Source of the DNA: Tausonia pullulans
Taxonomy: Eukaryota; Basidiomycota; Tremellomycetes; Cystofilobasidiales; Mrakiaceae
Length of the DNA: 64,000 bases
Direction: 5' to 3'
NCBI GenBank assembly: GCA_951802195.1
Contig: OX637626.1
Span: 1,393,760-1,457,759, forward strand
A program made the translations under genes and the position numbers. Below the pieces are notes generated by a model. That model worked only from the letters and a program-made list of their open reading frames with translations, had not been told where the DNA came from and ran no database searches. Each line of letters begins with the position of its first letter. Within the stretch, counting starts at the first letter, position 1. Shown here one piece after another: positions 12,362-26,600 of this stretch.

Positions 12362-12817
12362 GGTGACTAGGATCGACGACGAGTGGCTGGAGAGAGCTGA
12401 GGGGAGGAGAAGATAGGAGGCGAAGCCTTCAGTAGGCGGGTGGGGGCAGGAGTGTTGTAGCGTGGCAGGTTTGGCTGGCGTTGGAGGTATGTGGAAAGAG
12501 AGAGGAGAGCGGCCCTCAGGAAAGCGTGGGAGGCAGCCAGGCGAGGAACTGCCGGCGGCAAGGCTTGCGGAGCCTGGGCTCCTCCTGCGCCCCGCACACC
12601 ACCGCCGGCCAGCTGCGTTTGCGCCCGAGGCCCAAGCCTCTCGCCCGCTCTGACTCGGCCGCTTGCATCGCATCGCTGCCTCATCGGATCCCACATCCGA
12701 GCACGCCCTCGCAGGAGCTCGGCTACACAAGAGAAAGAGTGCCAAGTCCCAAGGCTCATTCAGATATTATCATGCACTCAACTGTGCGCATTTTACGCCC
12801 TTCAATCTATATAGACC
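12362..12817. other. Intergenic: upstream of hypothetical gene
   Basis: GC-rich sequence between two minus-strand genes. No exon, RNA gene or defined regulatory site recognised. Confidence 0.55.
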
Positions 12818-13927
12818 TTACTCCTCCTTGATCTGCTGCTCGTTCTCCGCATTCTCCTTCTTGGACCTTTGGGACCAGGCAGGCGGAACGTCACTCCCGT
12901 CGTCCTCGTGCCTGTAATGAGACACCAGGTCAGGAAATCCTAGAGAACTCCCGGTGGGAAGGGTGAACGCACTTATCGGCCTCCTCCTTGGTCTTATGGA
13001 TGGTCTGTTGGCAGGGCGAGCGCGAGCAGTCAGCACGTGCTCAATAGACGCACTTTGGGCAATATCAGAAGCATACCTTGGGGTTGTGCTCAGCGGGGGA
13101 ATAGATGGTCTGAGAGCAGAGGGGCGGCAATGACGAAGGATCAGCCTTCGCACGCCATCTCTTGACGTATCAACCTGTTTGAAACCCACGTAGAGAATCA
13201 GGGGAGTAGGCCCAGTGTTATAAAACTGGTGGAGGGTGCCAGCAGGAACAACAACGAGATCTCCGGCCTTGATTTCTTGCTCCTCGCCACCGACGACAGC
13301 CTTGCCAATGCCCGAGGTAAAAGTGAGGGCCTGGAATGGGAGTGATCTTCTGTGAGCTGCTGCCCTCGCTTTCACCGAAGATCGACGCGGGAACTCACCT
13401 GGTCGACGGTGTGACTGACAGGTCAGTGGTGAGGAAGAGATGGAAGAAGTGACGTCAGTCCAAAACTCGTTTCACTGGCGATGCTAGATCGATCCCGATG
13501 GGAATGAAGCCGGAGCCCTGTCCAACTTACATCTCCTCTCCGATATCACCTCCGGGCTGGATGGTCATGAGGACGACCTAATAAGAAAGTACAGAGTCAT
13601 CGATGAGCACAAGGGTGGCTGATCTGGTCGGCCGATCGAAGATGTGCACATACCTGGGAGTAAAGGCCAGTCCAAAGCACAGTCCTGAACTCGTTGTGCT
13701 TGCTAGGAAGGGCCGAGTTCATGCTGGGGAAGTAGGCCTGGATCGTGAAGAGGGTCAGCCTATGTTGAGAAACACGTCAGCCGTAGGAGGCGATGATGAC
13801 ATACCATCTTGCGAGCGGGAGGGTCGCTGGAGCGGAGGTCGGCGGGCATGTTAGACGAGTAGGAGCGGCTGAGGGCAATGAGGCGGGGAGTGTTGCGGGT
13901 GAAGAGGGATCGGGAGATTGATAGCAT
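12818..13927 (-). CDS. Cupin-domain protein, probably mitochondrial
   Basis: Small single-domain cupin of the mannose-6-phosphate-isomerase-like type. The ATG at 13925-13927 begins MLSISRSLFTRNTPRL, rich in Arg/Ser/Leu with no acidic residue, as expected of a mitochondrial presequence; a second ATG 26 codons on (MPADLRSSD) could give a cytosolic form. The cupin core is split over small exons: NEFRTVLWTGLYSQVVLMTI, QPGGDIGEE, a 16-nt exon at 13399-13414 completing the IHTVDQ metal-ligand motif, then ALTFTSGIGKAVVGGEEQEI, DLVVVPAGTLHQFYNTG and LILYVGFKQ. The tail (TIYSPAEHN, TIHKTKEEADK) is charged and ends at 12818-12820. The His of HTVDQ, the preceding Glu and the His of GTLHQF are present, so metal binding is likely. 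Substrate unknown. Confidence 0.8.
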
Positions 13928-15421
13928 GTAGTAGTTGAGGTGTTAACTGGGAGCGAGCGGAGCGAAGCAAATCGTGCGGGAAAAGACGAGCGCTGACGAC
14001 TAAGACCGAAAGCACGCGTCAACCATCCGGCTTTGGCCGCCGCGCTTATGACGTCGCCACTCTTGTGTCATCTTCATCTCCCTTTCGCAGCCAAATTCAG
14101 GCTCGATGCAGGGAAGACACGCATTGAGATCATAGTGACGCTCCAGGTTTCATGTGTTGAATTGAGATCAAGTGTTGGGTATCTCTAGATGAGCCGAAGC
14201 AAGGCGTACACCAGTGTGGAAGCAACGAGAACTCGTATCGGGTAGTGTGAAACGGATTCGACAAGATGAGAGGAGAGATAAAGACATAAGGCAGAATATC
14301 AGGTTGCGGAAATCTAAGCAACCTGATCAAGCTTCGAGGGCAGGGCGCGCAGCCAGCCCAAGGTCTCGGCTCTCATGCGTTGTTAGCCTCTTGCTCTTGC
14401 CCTTCCTCCGCCGCCAACCACAAATCTCCCCCTATGCCTCCCCATCGCTAGATCCTCCGCCGCCGCGTCGATTTCTTGGGTCGGACGCTAGCAAGCAATG
14501 CGATGACAGACGACTAGGCGATGATGGTCTAGCTCGTCGAGCCTTCCACCCACTCGCTCCCACCCTTCGCCGGCGCGTCGGGAGCTAAACTCGCCCATTG
14601 ATCCAGATTCCACGCTGGCGCGAGCTGTAGCCCATCTAACCTGGGACCGGCGCCAGTGCTGCCAGCCGGCCCTCGTACTCTTCTTTCGTACTTCATGCAG
14701 ATGGCTCTGTGTCCTTGGTCCTCGATCCGCCGTCACTCCACATCGACCGTCTTCTCGGCTGGGACACATGGCGCCGGTGATGGCAACGTGATATGGGCTG
14801 AGGCTTGACAGACTACACAGGGAGCAGACGAGGGAATGCCAGGGTATCAATTCTCGCTGATCCACAGCTAGCTCACAGGACGGAGCGGACTGCCCTAGTC
14901 AGGATTTCACGATTTCTTCTTGTGTTAGGACTATCCCGGTGGACCCTGCGGACCAAAATCAACCTCAGGGTCGTCGCTGCTAGCTGCGAGTGTTGCGCTT
15001 GGGACAGACACGCTGAAAGGCATCTAGGCGATGATGACCCAGTCCTTCAGAGCCTCTCCCACCTCACGCATTGCCAAGTTTCGCCCCACTCTCAGTCACA
15101 CCCTGACCCAGATCTCATGCCATAACGTCCGACTCAGACCCCGTAGAATGGCAGCAGCTCTCAGCCCAGCTAGTTCACACGAGCGCTTATAGACAACGCT
15201 ATGGAGGGCCCATGACAGGTCGCTCTGTCGGCATTGATGCATGAGCCTCGCCGCTTCCGCCTACACGGAGCTCTCCAACGGAGCATTGCGATTCGTAGAT
15301 TGACGCGTTTCAGCGGAAGCCACGCTGATTCCTTTTCTAGTACGGTTGTACCTAGCAAAATGACCTCGATCTCGCAGATGAGACGCGAGAATCAACGATC
15401 GATACAGTGTATGCGCCCGTT
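13928..15421. other. 1.5-kb region with no recognised gene
   Basis: Lies between the start of the cupin gene and the stop of the GT61 gene. Open frames here (for example minus-strand 14488-14865) lack domain-like composition, splice signals or a recognisable family. No tRNA or rRNA was seen by eye. It may hold the cupin promoter, a non-coding transcript or old gene debris. Confidence 0.5.
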
Positions 15422-17492
15422 CTATGGTTGCCAATCCTCGAGACGGTGTTCGATGAGGTTGGCGATGGTCTCTCCGTCCACCCGGATGTTTGTTGTGCCG
15501 CTGGGATGAGCCGTAGCGAGGAGTTAGTCAAGACCCTAAAGACTGGAGATGTAACGACACGGACAACGTAGAATCGGTGTCCGGAAAGTTGAGCCGGGGC
15601 CGGTCGCTGCGAGACAAGAAAGAAGGCGATTCAGAAAGCGACCAGTGAAGGTCGTACAGTAGATGACAGCTGCACGAACGCGGCCTGGATGCATGGTTAC
15701 TGTCAGAATGGTTCGTTTTCAAGGAGATATTGTCACCTACAGTATCGACAACTCTGTCATTCCAGACGGCGTAGTGCCGGTGTCCAAGCGCCCTAGCGGG
15801 GAGCGCGTAATCGAATACGAAGACGTCATCGAAGAAAATTTCGATGCTTAAAAGGGTAGAGAAGAGATTTTCAGCTTCCTAACGGATAGCTTGAGGAAGA
15901 GATAGATCCTGAATTCACACAGTGGACCATGGGCTAGGTTTGAGCCACAGCTGATGGGAGAGTCCATCTTGTATCGAGAGAGCAGGGCGTAAGTCCATAT
16001 TGATCAGCCTGCCTGAACTATCCTTGTCTACTCACTTCCGTGGACGCCGAGCAGGACCGTCGTCCGTCCCGCTAGGGAAAATTGCTCCTCCTTCGTGAGA
16101 TTCTCCATTGATGGTATCTCGAGCGTGTAGCCTTTGCGCGCAGCGAGAGCTTCGAGGGAACCAACGAGCCGGATGTGTTCGACATCCTGGAGAGAGCGTG
16201 AGCGACCCTGGCGAGAGATGTAGGTGATGACTGGCTTTCTGGGCCGTTCTTCCTCGGCCGGGAGGATCGCCGACATGAGCTGCTGGCGGATGGACTGCCA
16301 CCAGAAGGGTGAGCCTGGAATATCAAGGACGTCTCCACTGGCGGGGCGCCGATCAGTCAGTGCCTTGAACAGATTAGGAAAAGAAACGTACTTTGGCTTG
16401 AAGTACCACTGTATATTGAAAGGAGCGTCTCAGGACCTCGTAGGATCAGCGAATTAGATGACTCTGGGAAGGCCAGAAAAACTACCTTCTTCGGACCGGC
16501 GAATGATGGGCCCTTCGTCCCTCCCGACCGATCAACGAGGACAATCTTGTCAAAGACGTATGTATGGCCTGATACCTTGCGCTCCTCCCAGTCCCAGCGG
16601 TGCTCGACGGCGAGCGAGGGCCAGATGATTTTTGTCAAGAAGGCGTTTATCCCCGCGTAGTCTCGCCATTGGTGCTCGTCAGCTGCCGCATTGAGAGATA
16701 AGATCAGGTCTCCTTCTCCGCCTCTCACTCAGCTCTACTCTTCTCCTCACCGTGAGAGAATATGAGTCGCCGAGGGGACTCAACGCTCGCGTGGCCTTGG
16801 AGATCCTCCTTGCCGTCTGACGAGAGCGAGATAGATTTCCAGGCGCCGAGGAGAAGTTCGCACCAGAGGTGGTAATAGTGATTCAACCAGATGTCTCCAG
16901 GGTCGTTGATCAATATCTGAGGACCATTGCGGTGGGATCAGATGAACGGCGCCCAAGATCAAAGCGAGGTCGGCCACAGTGGACTCACCGTGGTGCCGTC
17001 AATGCGAAGCGGCGGTCGCTCATCCAGCCCGAGATGGTAGCGGTCCTCCCAAGCAAGAACATCGATATCGTGCTTGCTCACTTCGCGGTTGACATAGTCA
17101 CCGGAAGCGGTCGGTAATCCATTCGAGAAGAGCTCCGCCCTCCGAGGGAGCTCGACCCCTCGGAGATCGACAAAGCCGCCGCCGCCTCCCTGGTCCGGGT
17201 CATACGGAGGCGCGCCCGGCGGAGAAAGACAGAAGAAGGTGCCGTTTTTTAGGTAGATTGTCTCAAAGAAGTTGAAACCAGCTGCGGAGGTGAGGACGTT
17301 GGTGGTGAGCGTCTTGTTGGCTGGTCGCCTAAGCTCGTCGACTACGACCCGCTCTTCACCGAGACCCAGCAACAGGGTTCGGTTGAGCACAAGGAGTGCG
17401 AGGAGTACGAGGAATGCGACGACTGTCACGCCGAGGAGCCGCCTTCTGCGCCAATGTGAGAGGCCAGCAGCTGTCTGGTAGGCGTTCAACAT
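15422..17492 (-). CDS. GT61-family (DUF563) glycosyltransferase
   Basis: Type II Golgi membrane glycosyltransferase. The N-terminus (ATG at 17490-17492) has a basic RRRRLLG followed by a single membrane anchor (VVAFLVLLALLVLNRTLLLG). The lumenal part contains TTNVLTSAAGFNFFETIYLK, ILINDPGDIWLNHYYHLWCE, WEERKVSGHTYVFDKIVLVD, RPRKPVITYISRQGRSRSLQ and VHIRLVGSL-like sequence, then AGRTTVLLGVHGSE. After that the gene splits into short exons: LSHQLWLKPSPWSTV joins in frame to IEIFF, then ALGHRHYAVWNDRVVDTV, RPRLNFPDTDS and TNIRVDGETIANLIEHRLED, with stop at 15422-15424. The HGxxLTHxLWxxP and RALGxxHYxVWND motifs are those of fungal DUF563 proteins. The sugar donor cannot be read from the sequence; plant relatives transfer xylose or arabinose. 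It is divergent from another glycosyltransferase-like gene. Confidence 0.82.
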
Positions 17493-18053
17493 GGAGAGCG
17501 GAGAGGCGCGCGTCAAGACAGAGACAAGAGGTAGAGGTTGCAGGGAAAGAGGATGATACGACCAGGCAAGGCGAAATCTCAGGGAGCCGCGAGCTCGTGG
17601 CTCAGACCGCCACAGAAGGAAGGCATGAGGTGAGACCAAGAATCAAGGAATATAGGGGCTGACTGCGTGCATGCAAGTGAGCGACACTCCCTCCAATCCA
17701 GACTCCGAAGGCGCCAGCCCTGCCCGGAATGCCCGCCCAAGCTTCGGAGGAACTCCGGCCAGGGTTGGACGATGGGCCGATGGCGCGTGACTGAGTGCGC
17801 CTCCACTGATGTTCCCCAACTTGTCCCCTTCCTGATCTCACTCACCAGAGAAGAGATGGAAGAGTGAAAATCTGTCGGAACGGACTGATGAAGGGGGACG
17901 AGCGTTAAGGGCGAGGCTTCTTCTTTGCCCAGGGGCTCTGGCGGATGCGACGACGATCGAAGAAAGGAGGCTCAGCGTTGCTGGTTGGTCAAGTCGTGGG
18001 CCTTCTGGCCAGTTCCTTCTCTCCCCCCCAACCCCATCCAACTTGCAGTCACA
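17493..18053. promoter_or_regulatory. Shared divergent upstream region of two glycosyltransferase genes
   Basis: 561 bases between the start codons of the minus-strand GT61 gene and the plus-strand O-fucosyltransferase-like gene. Promoters of both genes must start here or in the neighbouring gene. No specific factor site was identified. Confidence 0.6.
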
Positions 18054-20255
18054 ATGCGAGAGCCCAAATTGGGACGGTTCTCGCTAGCGGTGTCTCTCGC
18101 CTCAGGGTCTCTCCTTCTCACCATCATCCTCGGCGCCGTCTTCTACTGGGATGTCATCTCTCCCGGCAACGGGGCTTGGAATGGGGACGCGCCTCGACCG
18201 CTTGACACGCTATCCGCGGCGGCTTCCCCGACGATGCCCCCCCAACCGGTCGCACCCGAAAGCGAGAAGGAGGTCGTTGACCTCGATGGTTCAACAGCAT
18301 TGGATGAGAGCAGCAGCAGGCGTCCGAGTAACGGCTTCTTGCAAGGCGAATTCATGGCGAACGGGTCTAATTGGCGAGGTGCGTCGTCGATCTTCCCGGA
18401 AGGACGCGTCGAAGACGATTGAACACGAACGGTGTCCCGACGTGAGCAGAGAGGTTTCTCCCGCAAGAACACTACATCATCTCAGGGTACACAGGCGGGT
18501 TCACGAATCAAGGTCAGGCGCTTTTGATTTGACTTGTGACGCTCTCAGTCCCACATCGTTTGACTCGTGTTATTCTCAGTGATGAGCGTAGCCAACAGTT
18601 CGTCCTGTTTCTCGTATATGTCTCTCTTGCTTCTTATGCTCGCTCTTGCTCCTTATCTCCCAGACATACAACTTGCGAAATTATCGGGGAGAATTCCCAT
18701 CATCCCAGCCTTTATCGGCTGGCGCAACCAGATGGGTGGGGAGCTCTGCTCCGAGGACATGATGATCAAGCCCTTTAGCGAGATCTTCGACGCCCCGCGT
18801 CTCATCGACGAGCTGTCAAGCGGAATACAGGCGAGCGATCCCCCGCCGCTACGGGGTCTCGTTGAGTGGCACGAGGTTGTTGCACATCGGGCCTGGTCGT
18901 TGAGCTCCGAGCCGCCGTATGACGCGGGGGAGTGGTGGGACTTGGGGTGCTGGGCGACGAGAACGCCACAGGATTATACCCGTCTCCTCGAGAGATATCG
19001 CATCCGTAAGGACTCTTCAATTCCTCTCTTTGACGGACGAACTTGACCCCAGGTCATCTCGCTCTACAGGCCCCGTCTGGACGGACATCCCGCCATCAGC
19101 TCTCGGCAACACCGATCCCAAGGGGCCGGTCGCCAGTACCTTTGCCGAGTACCTTCTCCCCAATTCAAGTGTGGTCTCAGACTATCTTGAGTCCCTCGTA
19201 GAGGCCCCCACTCGGCTCCCGGACAAGCAGATAGCCTGCATAGACCACAGTCCGTGTCCAGCGTCCTCTCGTGGGCCATCCCGCAAAGCTGACATCCTCT
19301 GCCCCTTACTACAGTGTATTGGGCGGTCTCTCAGCCTGACACCTGGGGGCCCGATGAATGGGAAGGGTCTGGCGACCGGAATCTCGGGGCCTGGCCAGAC
19401 GTTGGGCGGCACCTTCACTGGACGCCCGACATCCTTTCCAAGGGTCGGTGGCTCGCGCGGAAGATGCTTGGGATCGAGGAGGGGATGCTGCCGAGAGACA
19501 CACCGGAGGAAGAGAAGGACTTCCCGCCGTATATCTCCCTGCACATCCGTCGAGGTCCGTCGCCGACTCCGGGTGGCCTTCTTGAGACTTATCTGACCTG
19601 GCCAATTGCTCGGTCCCCTTAGGCGACTTTCTCGACGGTTGGGTGTGCACCGAGATGCTCAAGAACACTGGGGTCGAGTGCAACTCCGTCGCCGAGTACG
19701 CCAAGGCCGTCGACGCTGTACGGGAGGACCTTCGAGCGCGTGGGAAAGGCGATATCGAGCATGTCTTGATGACGACGGACGAGACTGATTCGGCTTATCT
19801 GAACGAGGCAAGGAGCATGGGTTGGATAGTCATCGACGAGGCACTGAGCTTAGAGGTGAGGAAGGTTTGGGGCGATTGGTGAGTTGGCGCTCTCGTCTCC
19901 TTTGACCCTGGGGTCCGACTGATTTGGAATTCCTAGGTATCCTATGCTTCTGGACAACGTGATCCTCTCTATGGGTGTTGGTTTCGTCGGTGCGTGTCGC
20001 GTTTGCGGTCTCAATGCGATGGGGTGGATCGTTGACGAGCACACCGCGCGCTTTTTTCGCAGGCACAAAACACTCGACCAGTGAGTTTGTCTCCAGCCTT
20101 CTAGGACAATGGATACTCATGCTGAGCGCATTTCGTCAGTGTCCACTCTGCATGCCCGTCGTGTCGAGGATTGGCAAGGGGGGGTCGCCCGCTACGCAGG
20201 AATGGACGCCAAAAGGAGGAGGAGGAGGTGGGACGCAAGTGGGGGCTTATTTTAA
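18054..20255 (+). CDS. O-fucosyltransferase-like membrane protein
   Basis: Type II membrane protein of the GDP-fucose protein O-fucosyltransferase-like superfamily. The ATG at 18054 is followed by a basic cytosolic tip and one membrane span (SLASGSLLLTIILGAVFYW), then a Ser/Pro-rich stem. The catalytic part begins HYIISGYTGGFTNQ and continues VMSVAN; a 69-nt intron joins this to NIQLAKLSGRIPIIPAFIGW, as in the GGxxNQ region of the family. Further on are RLLERYRI, PVWTDIPPSALGNTDPKG, VYWAVSQPDTWGPDEWEG and the signature PYISLHIRRGDF (last residues from the next exon), which binds the nucleotide sugar. The end has ALSLE, WYPMLLDNVILSMGVGFVGT and VSTLHARRVEDWQGGV, like the TxSARRVxxW end of relatives. 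Stop at 20253-20255. Substrate unknown. Confidence 0.8.
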
Positions 20256-21099
20256 TTATGGTGCTAACATGGTTCGACTGTCTTCAAGACGACAGCATGA
20301 ATCCTGTCGCCGTCTGGTTTATGAAAGAGTGCAAATGCTTCTTTAATCTGTTTTGGGCGAACCTGAGGTGCGAAGGCTGGACGGCGATTGTACCGGGTGA
20401 ATGAAAACTAAAACGTCAGAGGGAAGGGCAATGGTCAACATCTGCTGCGGCTGAGGCGCAGTGAGCAAAATCAGTCAGCCTAGTTAATCGGCGGCCCTCT
20501 ATGAGATCCGATGCCTAGACACCATCACAGGCAGGCTTCCAGCGATAGTTGAACGCCGACCTCTAGTGTGAGCTGTAAGTTTTACATCCTAGCCTCAGTG
20601 CACTCATCTCATCAGTCATTACCCTCGCAATTCACATCACATATCAGAACAGCCTTTCTCAGTGAGGGTCTAAACATGGCGGATAGCTCTTCATGTTTTA
20701 TCTTGGACGATCCGTTCGCCCGAGCGAGCACCTGAGCTGAGGCTTGAGAACTTGCATCTGGCAGGCCACGGTTGATGGCTCTCCCTGCTGCTTTTTCTCC
20801 CGAGCGAGCGCACACTCCGCTTTCCATGAAGGCCGTCAAAGGCACTTGTAAAGCATCGGGATCGGTCGACGCTTGGGGAGCAACGAGAGAAACAACTAGC
20901 TAATCTGAAGAGGAAAGAGTGGGAAAGAGAAAGTGCAACTACCAAGTCCAAGGGAACAGAAACGCTCCAAAAGAAATGGGCGACAAACGGGGAGTGGACC
21001 GACCCTCTCTTGATAAGAGAGGCACGAGCCCGACTCGCGAAGACCTCCTCTTGAGAAGCCCGCCCGCTCGAGTGTTTCGATTGAGCATAGTGGCCAGAT
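20256..21099. other. Intergenic between convergent genes
   Basis: Less GC-rich sequence holding two 3' regions. Open frames (for example 20691-21296 minus) overlap the PEP4 end in a wrong frame and show no family resemblance. Nothing else recognised. Confidence 0.6.
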
Positions 21100-23393
<2,294 letters not shown>

Positions 23394-23695
23394 GGGTGGA
23401 AGGAGGGATGGGTGATGATGGTTAACGAGCGGCTCCCTCTCGCTCGCCCTTCCCTTCGCGCCGCTTGCCGCTGGCCCGGCGAGCCCTCTGCCCCGCCCAC
23501 AGCTCCCCGCCGCTGCGGCATCTCGCTTCGGCGGCTGCACCGCGTCACAACGATGAGCGAACCATAGATCGACCGGACCGATCCGGCGCTGCCCTGGCCT
23601 TCCATACGGCCGGGCCTCTTTTTCGCCTCGATCAGACGATGGCTCATGATGAGTAGGGGACAATCAGATACACATATTTGAATATCAAGTTCAAT
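23394..23695. other. Intergenic: PEP4 upstream region
   Basis: Between the PEP4 start and the HSP78 stop, both on the minus strand. No gene recognised. Confidence 0.6.
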
Positions 23696-26600
23696 CTACA
23701 TCCGCAGGCCATTCTCGTCGTGCAGCTCCTCCCCGTCGTCGGTGTCCTGCTCGTACATCCTGCAGGAGCGGTCCCCGACTGATCAGCTATGGTTTCACGA
23801 ACCTCGAGCAGCAACTGCCACGAACCTCATGGGGTTCCAGGCAGGCACATCAGCGTCCGGAGGGTGGTTGTCGGCAATCTCGAGCTTGGATCCGTCGCTC
23901 GACAGGGCGACGACGGCGGTGTCTCCGTTACTACAGGGCAGGGGAGTAGGTCAGTCAGCCCGGTGCATTCGCCACTTCCTTCCCCAGCCGTCAAGCACTC
24001 ACCGGATGCGACCCTCGACGAGCTTCCGAGCAAGCATCGCCAGGACCTCCTTCTGAATCAACCGAGCGACCGACCTCGCACCGTAAGTTTCGCTCCACCC
24101 CTCCCGCGCAATCCAGGCTCTCGCCTCGGGCCCAACTTTGAGCGTGATGTGTCGGTCGTCGAGCCGCTTCTGGATTTCGCTGAGCCGCAGGTCGACGACA
24201 GAGAGGATTGCCTTCTGCGATAGCTTGTTGAAGATGAGCAAGTTATCGAGCCGGTTGATGAGCTCCGGCGGGAAGTGCCGCGAGACGGCTCCAAGGATCT
24301 TGGCTTGTGTTATGGGGGTCACCTTGCCGTCGGCGTCGGTTGCTTCAGGTTCTGACATGTACTCGCTTCCGAGGTTGGACGTCAGGCAGAGGATCGTGTT
24401 GCGGAAATCGACTTTGGCCCAGAGGAGAGGAGAGAGAGGGGGGTTGAGTTCGGGCTTACTTGAAGAGGGGAAGACAGCAGAGGAAGTGGAACTTACCGGC
24501 ACGGCCCGTCGAGTCCGTCAGCTTGCCCTCGTCGAGGACTTGGAGGAGGATGTTAGACACTGTATGGTAGGAGGGAGAATCAACTGCTGTTCTGCCTTTC
24601 ATCTGTTTCGGCGACGCGGCGTACCATCACGATGGGCCTTCTCGACCTCGTCAAGGTTGATGACGGCATAGGCTAGAGGCAGATAGATATATCAGCTGTG
24701 AAGTTCTCAACACGAGCCAAGAAAGGAGAAGATGCCTACGTCGTCGCCGGACGGCCTCGGTGAGCTGGCCGCCCTCTTCGTACCCGACATAGCCAGGGGC
24801 TGCGCCAATCAGCCGCGATACCGTGTGCCGGTCGTGATACTCCGACATGTTGATTGTGACTAGGGCGTGCTTCTCGTCGTCAAAGAGGAAACCCGCGAGC
24901 GCCTTGGAGAGCTCGGTCTTGCCAACACTGCGACGAGCAAAGGTGTCAGCCAAGTTTGAAGCCGGCCGTGGAGGACTCGACGCAGAGAGAACACACCCCG
25001 TAGGTCCAAGGAAGAGGAAGGAAGCCAGCGGCCGGGCAGGGTTTGCGAGCCCAGCGCGAGAGAGGCGCACGGCGTCCGAGACCCTGGTGTTGACAAGTCA
25101 GTGGATAGAACGTCGAGCGAGGCAACGCCGGCGACGCACGAGGTGACGGCGGCATCCTGGCCAACGACGCGCTTCTTCAGCGAGTCCTCCATCTGCAGAC
25201 GCAAACGTCAGTGTCCTCATCCGATCTCTTCTCGGGGGGGCCGCCAACTTACGTGGATCAATTTCTCCTTCTCGCCCTTGAGCAGGTTCTGCACCGGGAT
25301 GCCCGTCGCCCTTGCGACAACGCCTGCAATGTCTTCGCTCGTCACCCGATCCCGAAGCGACTCGGTCCCGACGGCCGACGCCCCTTTCGTCTTGTTTGGG
25401 TCGTCCTTGGGGATTCTTGCCTCAAGTCCCGGAATCACATCATACCGGAGTCGGGAAGCCGTTTCAAAGTTGCCGTTTCGCTGGGCGATTTCGAGTTCAA
25501 TCTTGGCGGTTTCGAGGTCCTGTTGGGAAGCCGCCGCCGCAAGAGACAGGTTAACCCATCATCGTTCTGGGAAAGAGTAAGAGCGAAGCTTTACTGACCT
25601 CCTTCAGCTCCTTGATCTCCTTGAGCCGGTTCCTCGCGCTCTCCCAAACCGACTCCATCTGCTTGGCTTCCTCCTTCTTCTCGATGAGCGTGCGCTCGAC
25701 GGCCTCCTTCCGCTCCGTCGAGAATGTGTCCGTCTCGTTCTTGAGCGACTCGCGCTCAATCTCTAGCGTCACGATCTCTCGGTTCACCGCCTCGAGCTCG
25801 GGCGGCTTGGAGTCTTGCGCGATCCGGAGGGCGGAGCAGGCCTCGTCGACGAGCTGATGAGCAAAGGAAAGCTTGTTAGTTCCAGGTTGGAAAGAGAAAG
25901 AGACCACAGGAAGAGCTTACATCAATCGCCTTGTCTGGGAGGAAGCGGTCGGGGATGTCTGGGTCGGAGAGAAGCATCAGTAGGTGGTTCAGCCCCAAGT
26001 TGCTTCTGCTTGGACGCACATCGTTGAGAGTAGACGGCGGCTGAGATTAACAGACAAACAAACAAAAGAGGGGGGGGGGGTCAACAAAGGGTGACGCAAT
26101 TGAGGCGAGTGTGGGAATCACATACCGGTGACGAGCGCCGAGTCCGCGATACCAACCCCGTGGTGGACTTCGTACTTGCTCTTGAGGCCTCTGAGGATGG
26201 AGATAGTCGACTAGTGCAAGCGAACGGAGTTAGAGTCGTAAGCAGAGAGGGGGAGAACAGATGTTAAACTCACGGCCGTAGTCGGCTCCTCGATCTTGAC
26301 AGGCTGGAAGCGTCGAGACAGAGCAGGGTCGCGCTCGATCGTCTGTAAAACGAGAGGAAGTCAGGGAGTGCGGAAGAGTTTGCCTTGGAGGAGGTCAAGG
26401 GCGGATCTTACCTTGCGGTACTCGTCAAGAGTCGTAGCTCCGACCAGCTGAAGGCCACGAGCCAAAGCCTACAGTTTGATGGCGAATGAGGCGATCAGCA
26501 CCGTCTCCAGAGGTTCAAGTGTAAAACTTGCAGAAATACTCGCCGGCTTGATCATATTGCCAGCATCCATCGAGCCCTCGGACTTGCCTGAGCGACACCG

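Noticed and set aside
14488-14865. 125-codon minus-strand frame as a gene
   Set aside because: No domain, no flanking exon signals that extend it, and mixed composition rich in Cys/Trp/Arg; probably chance.
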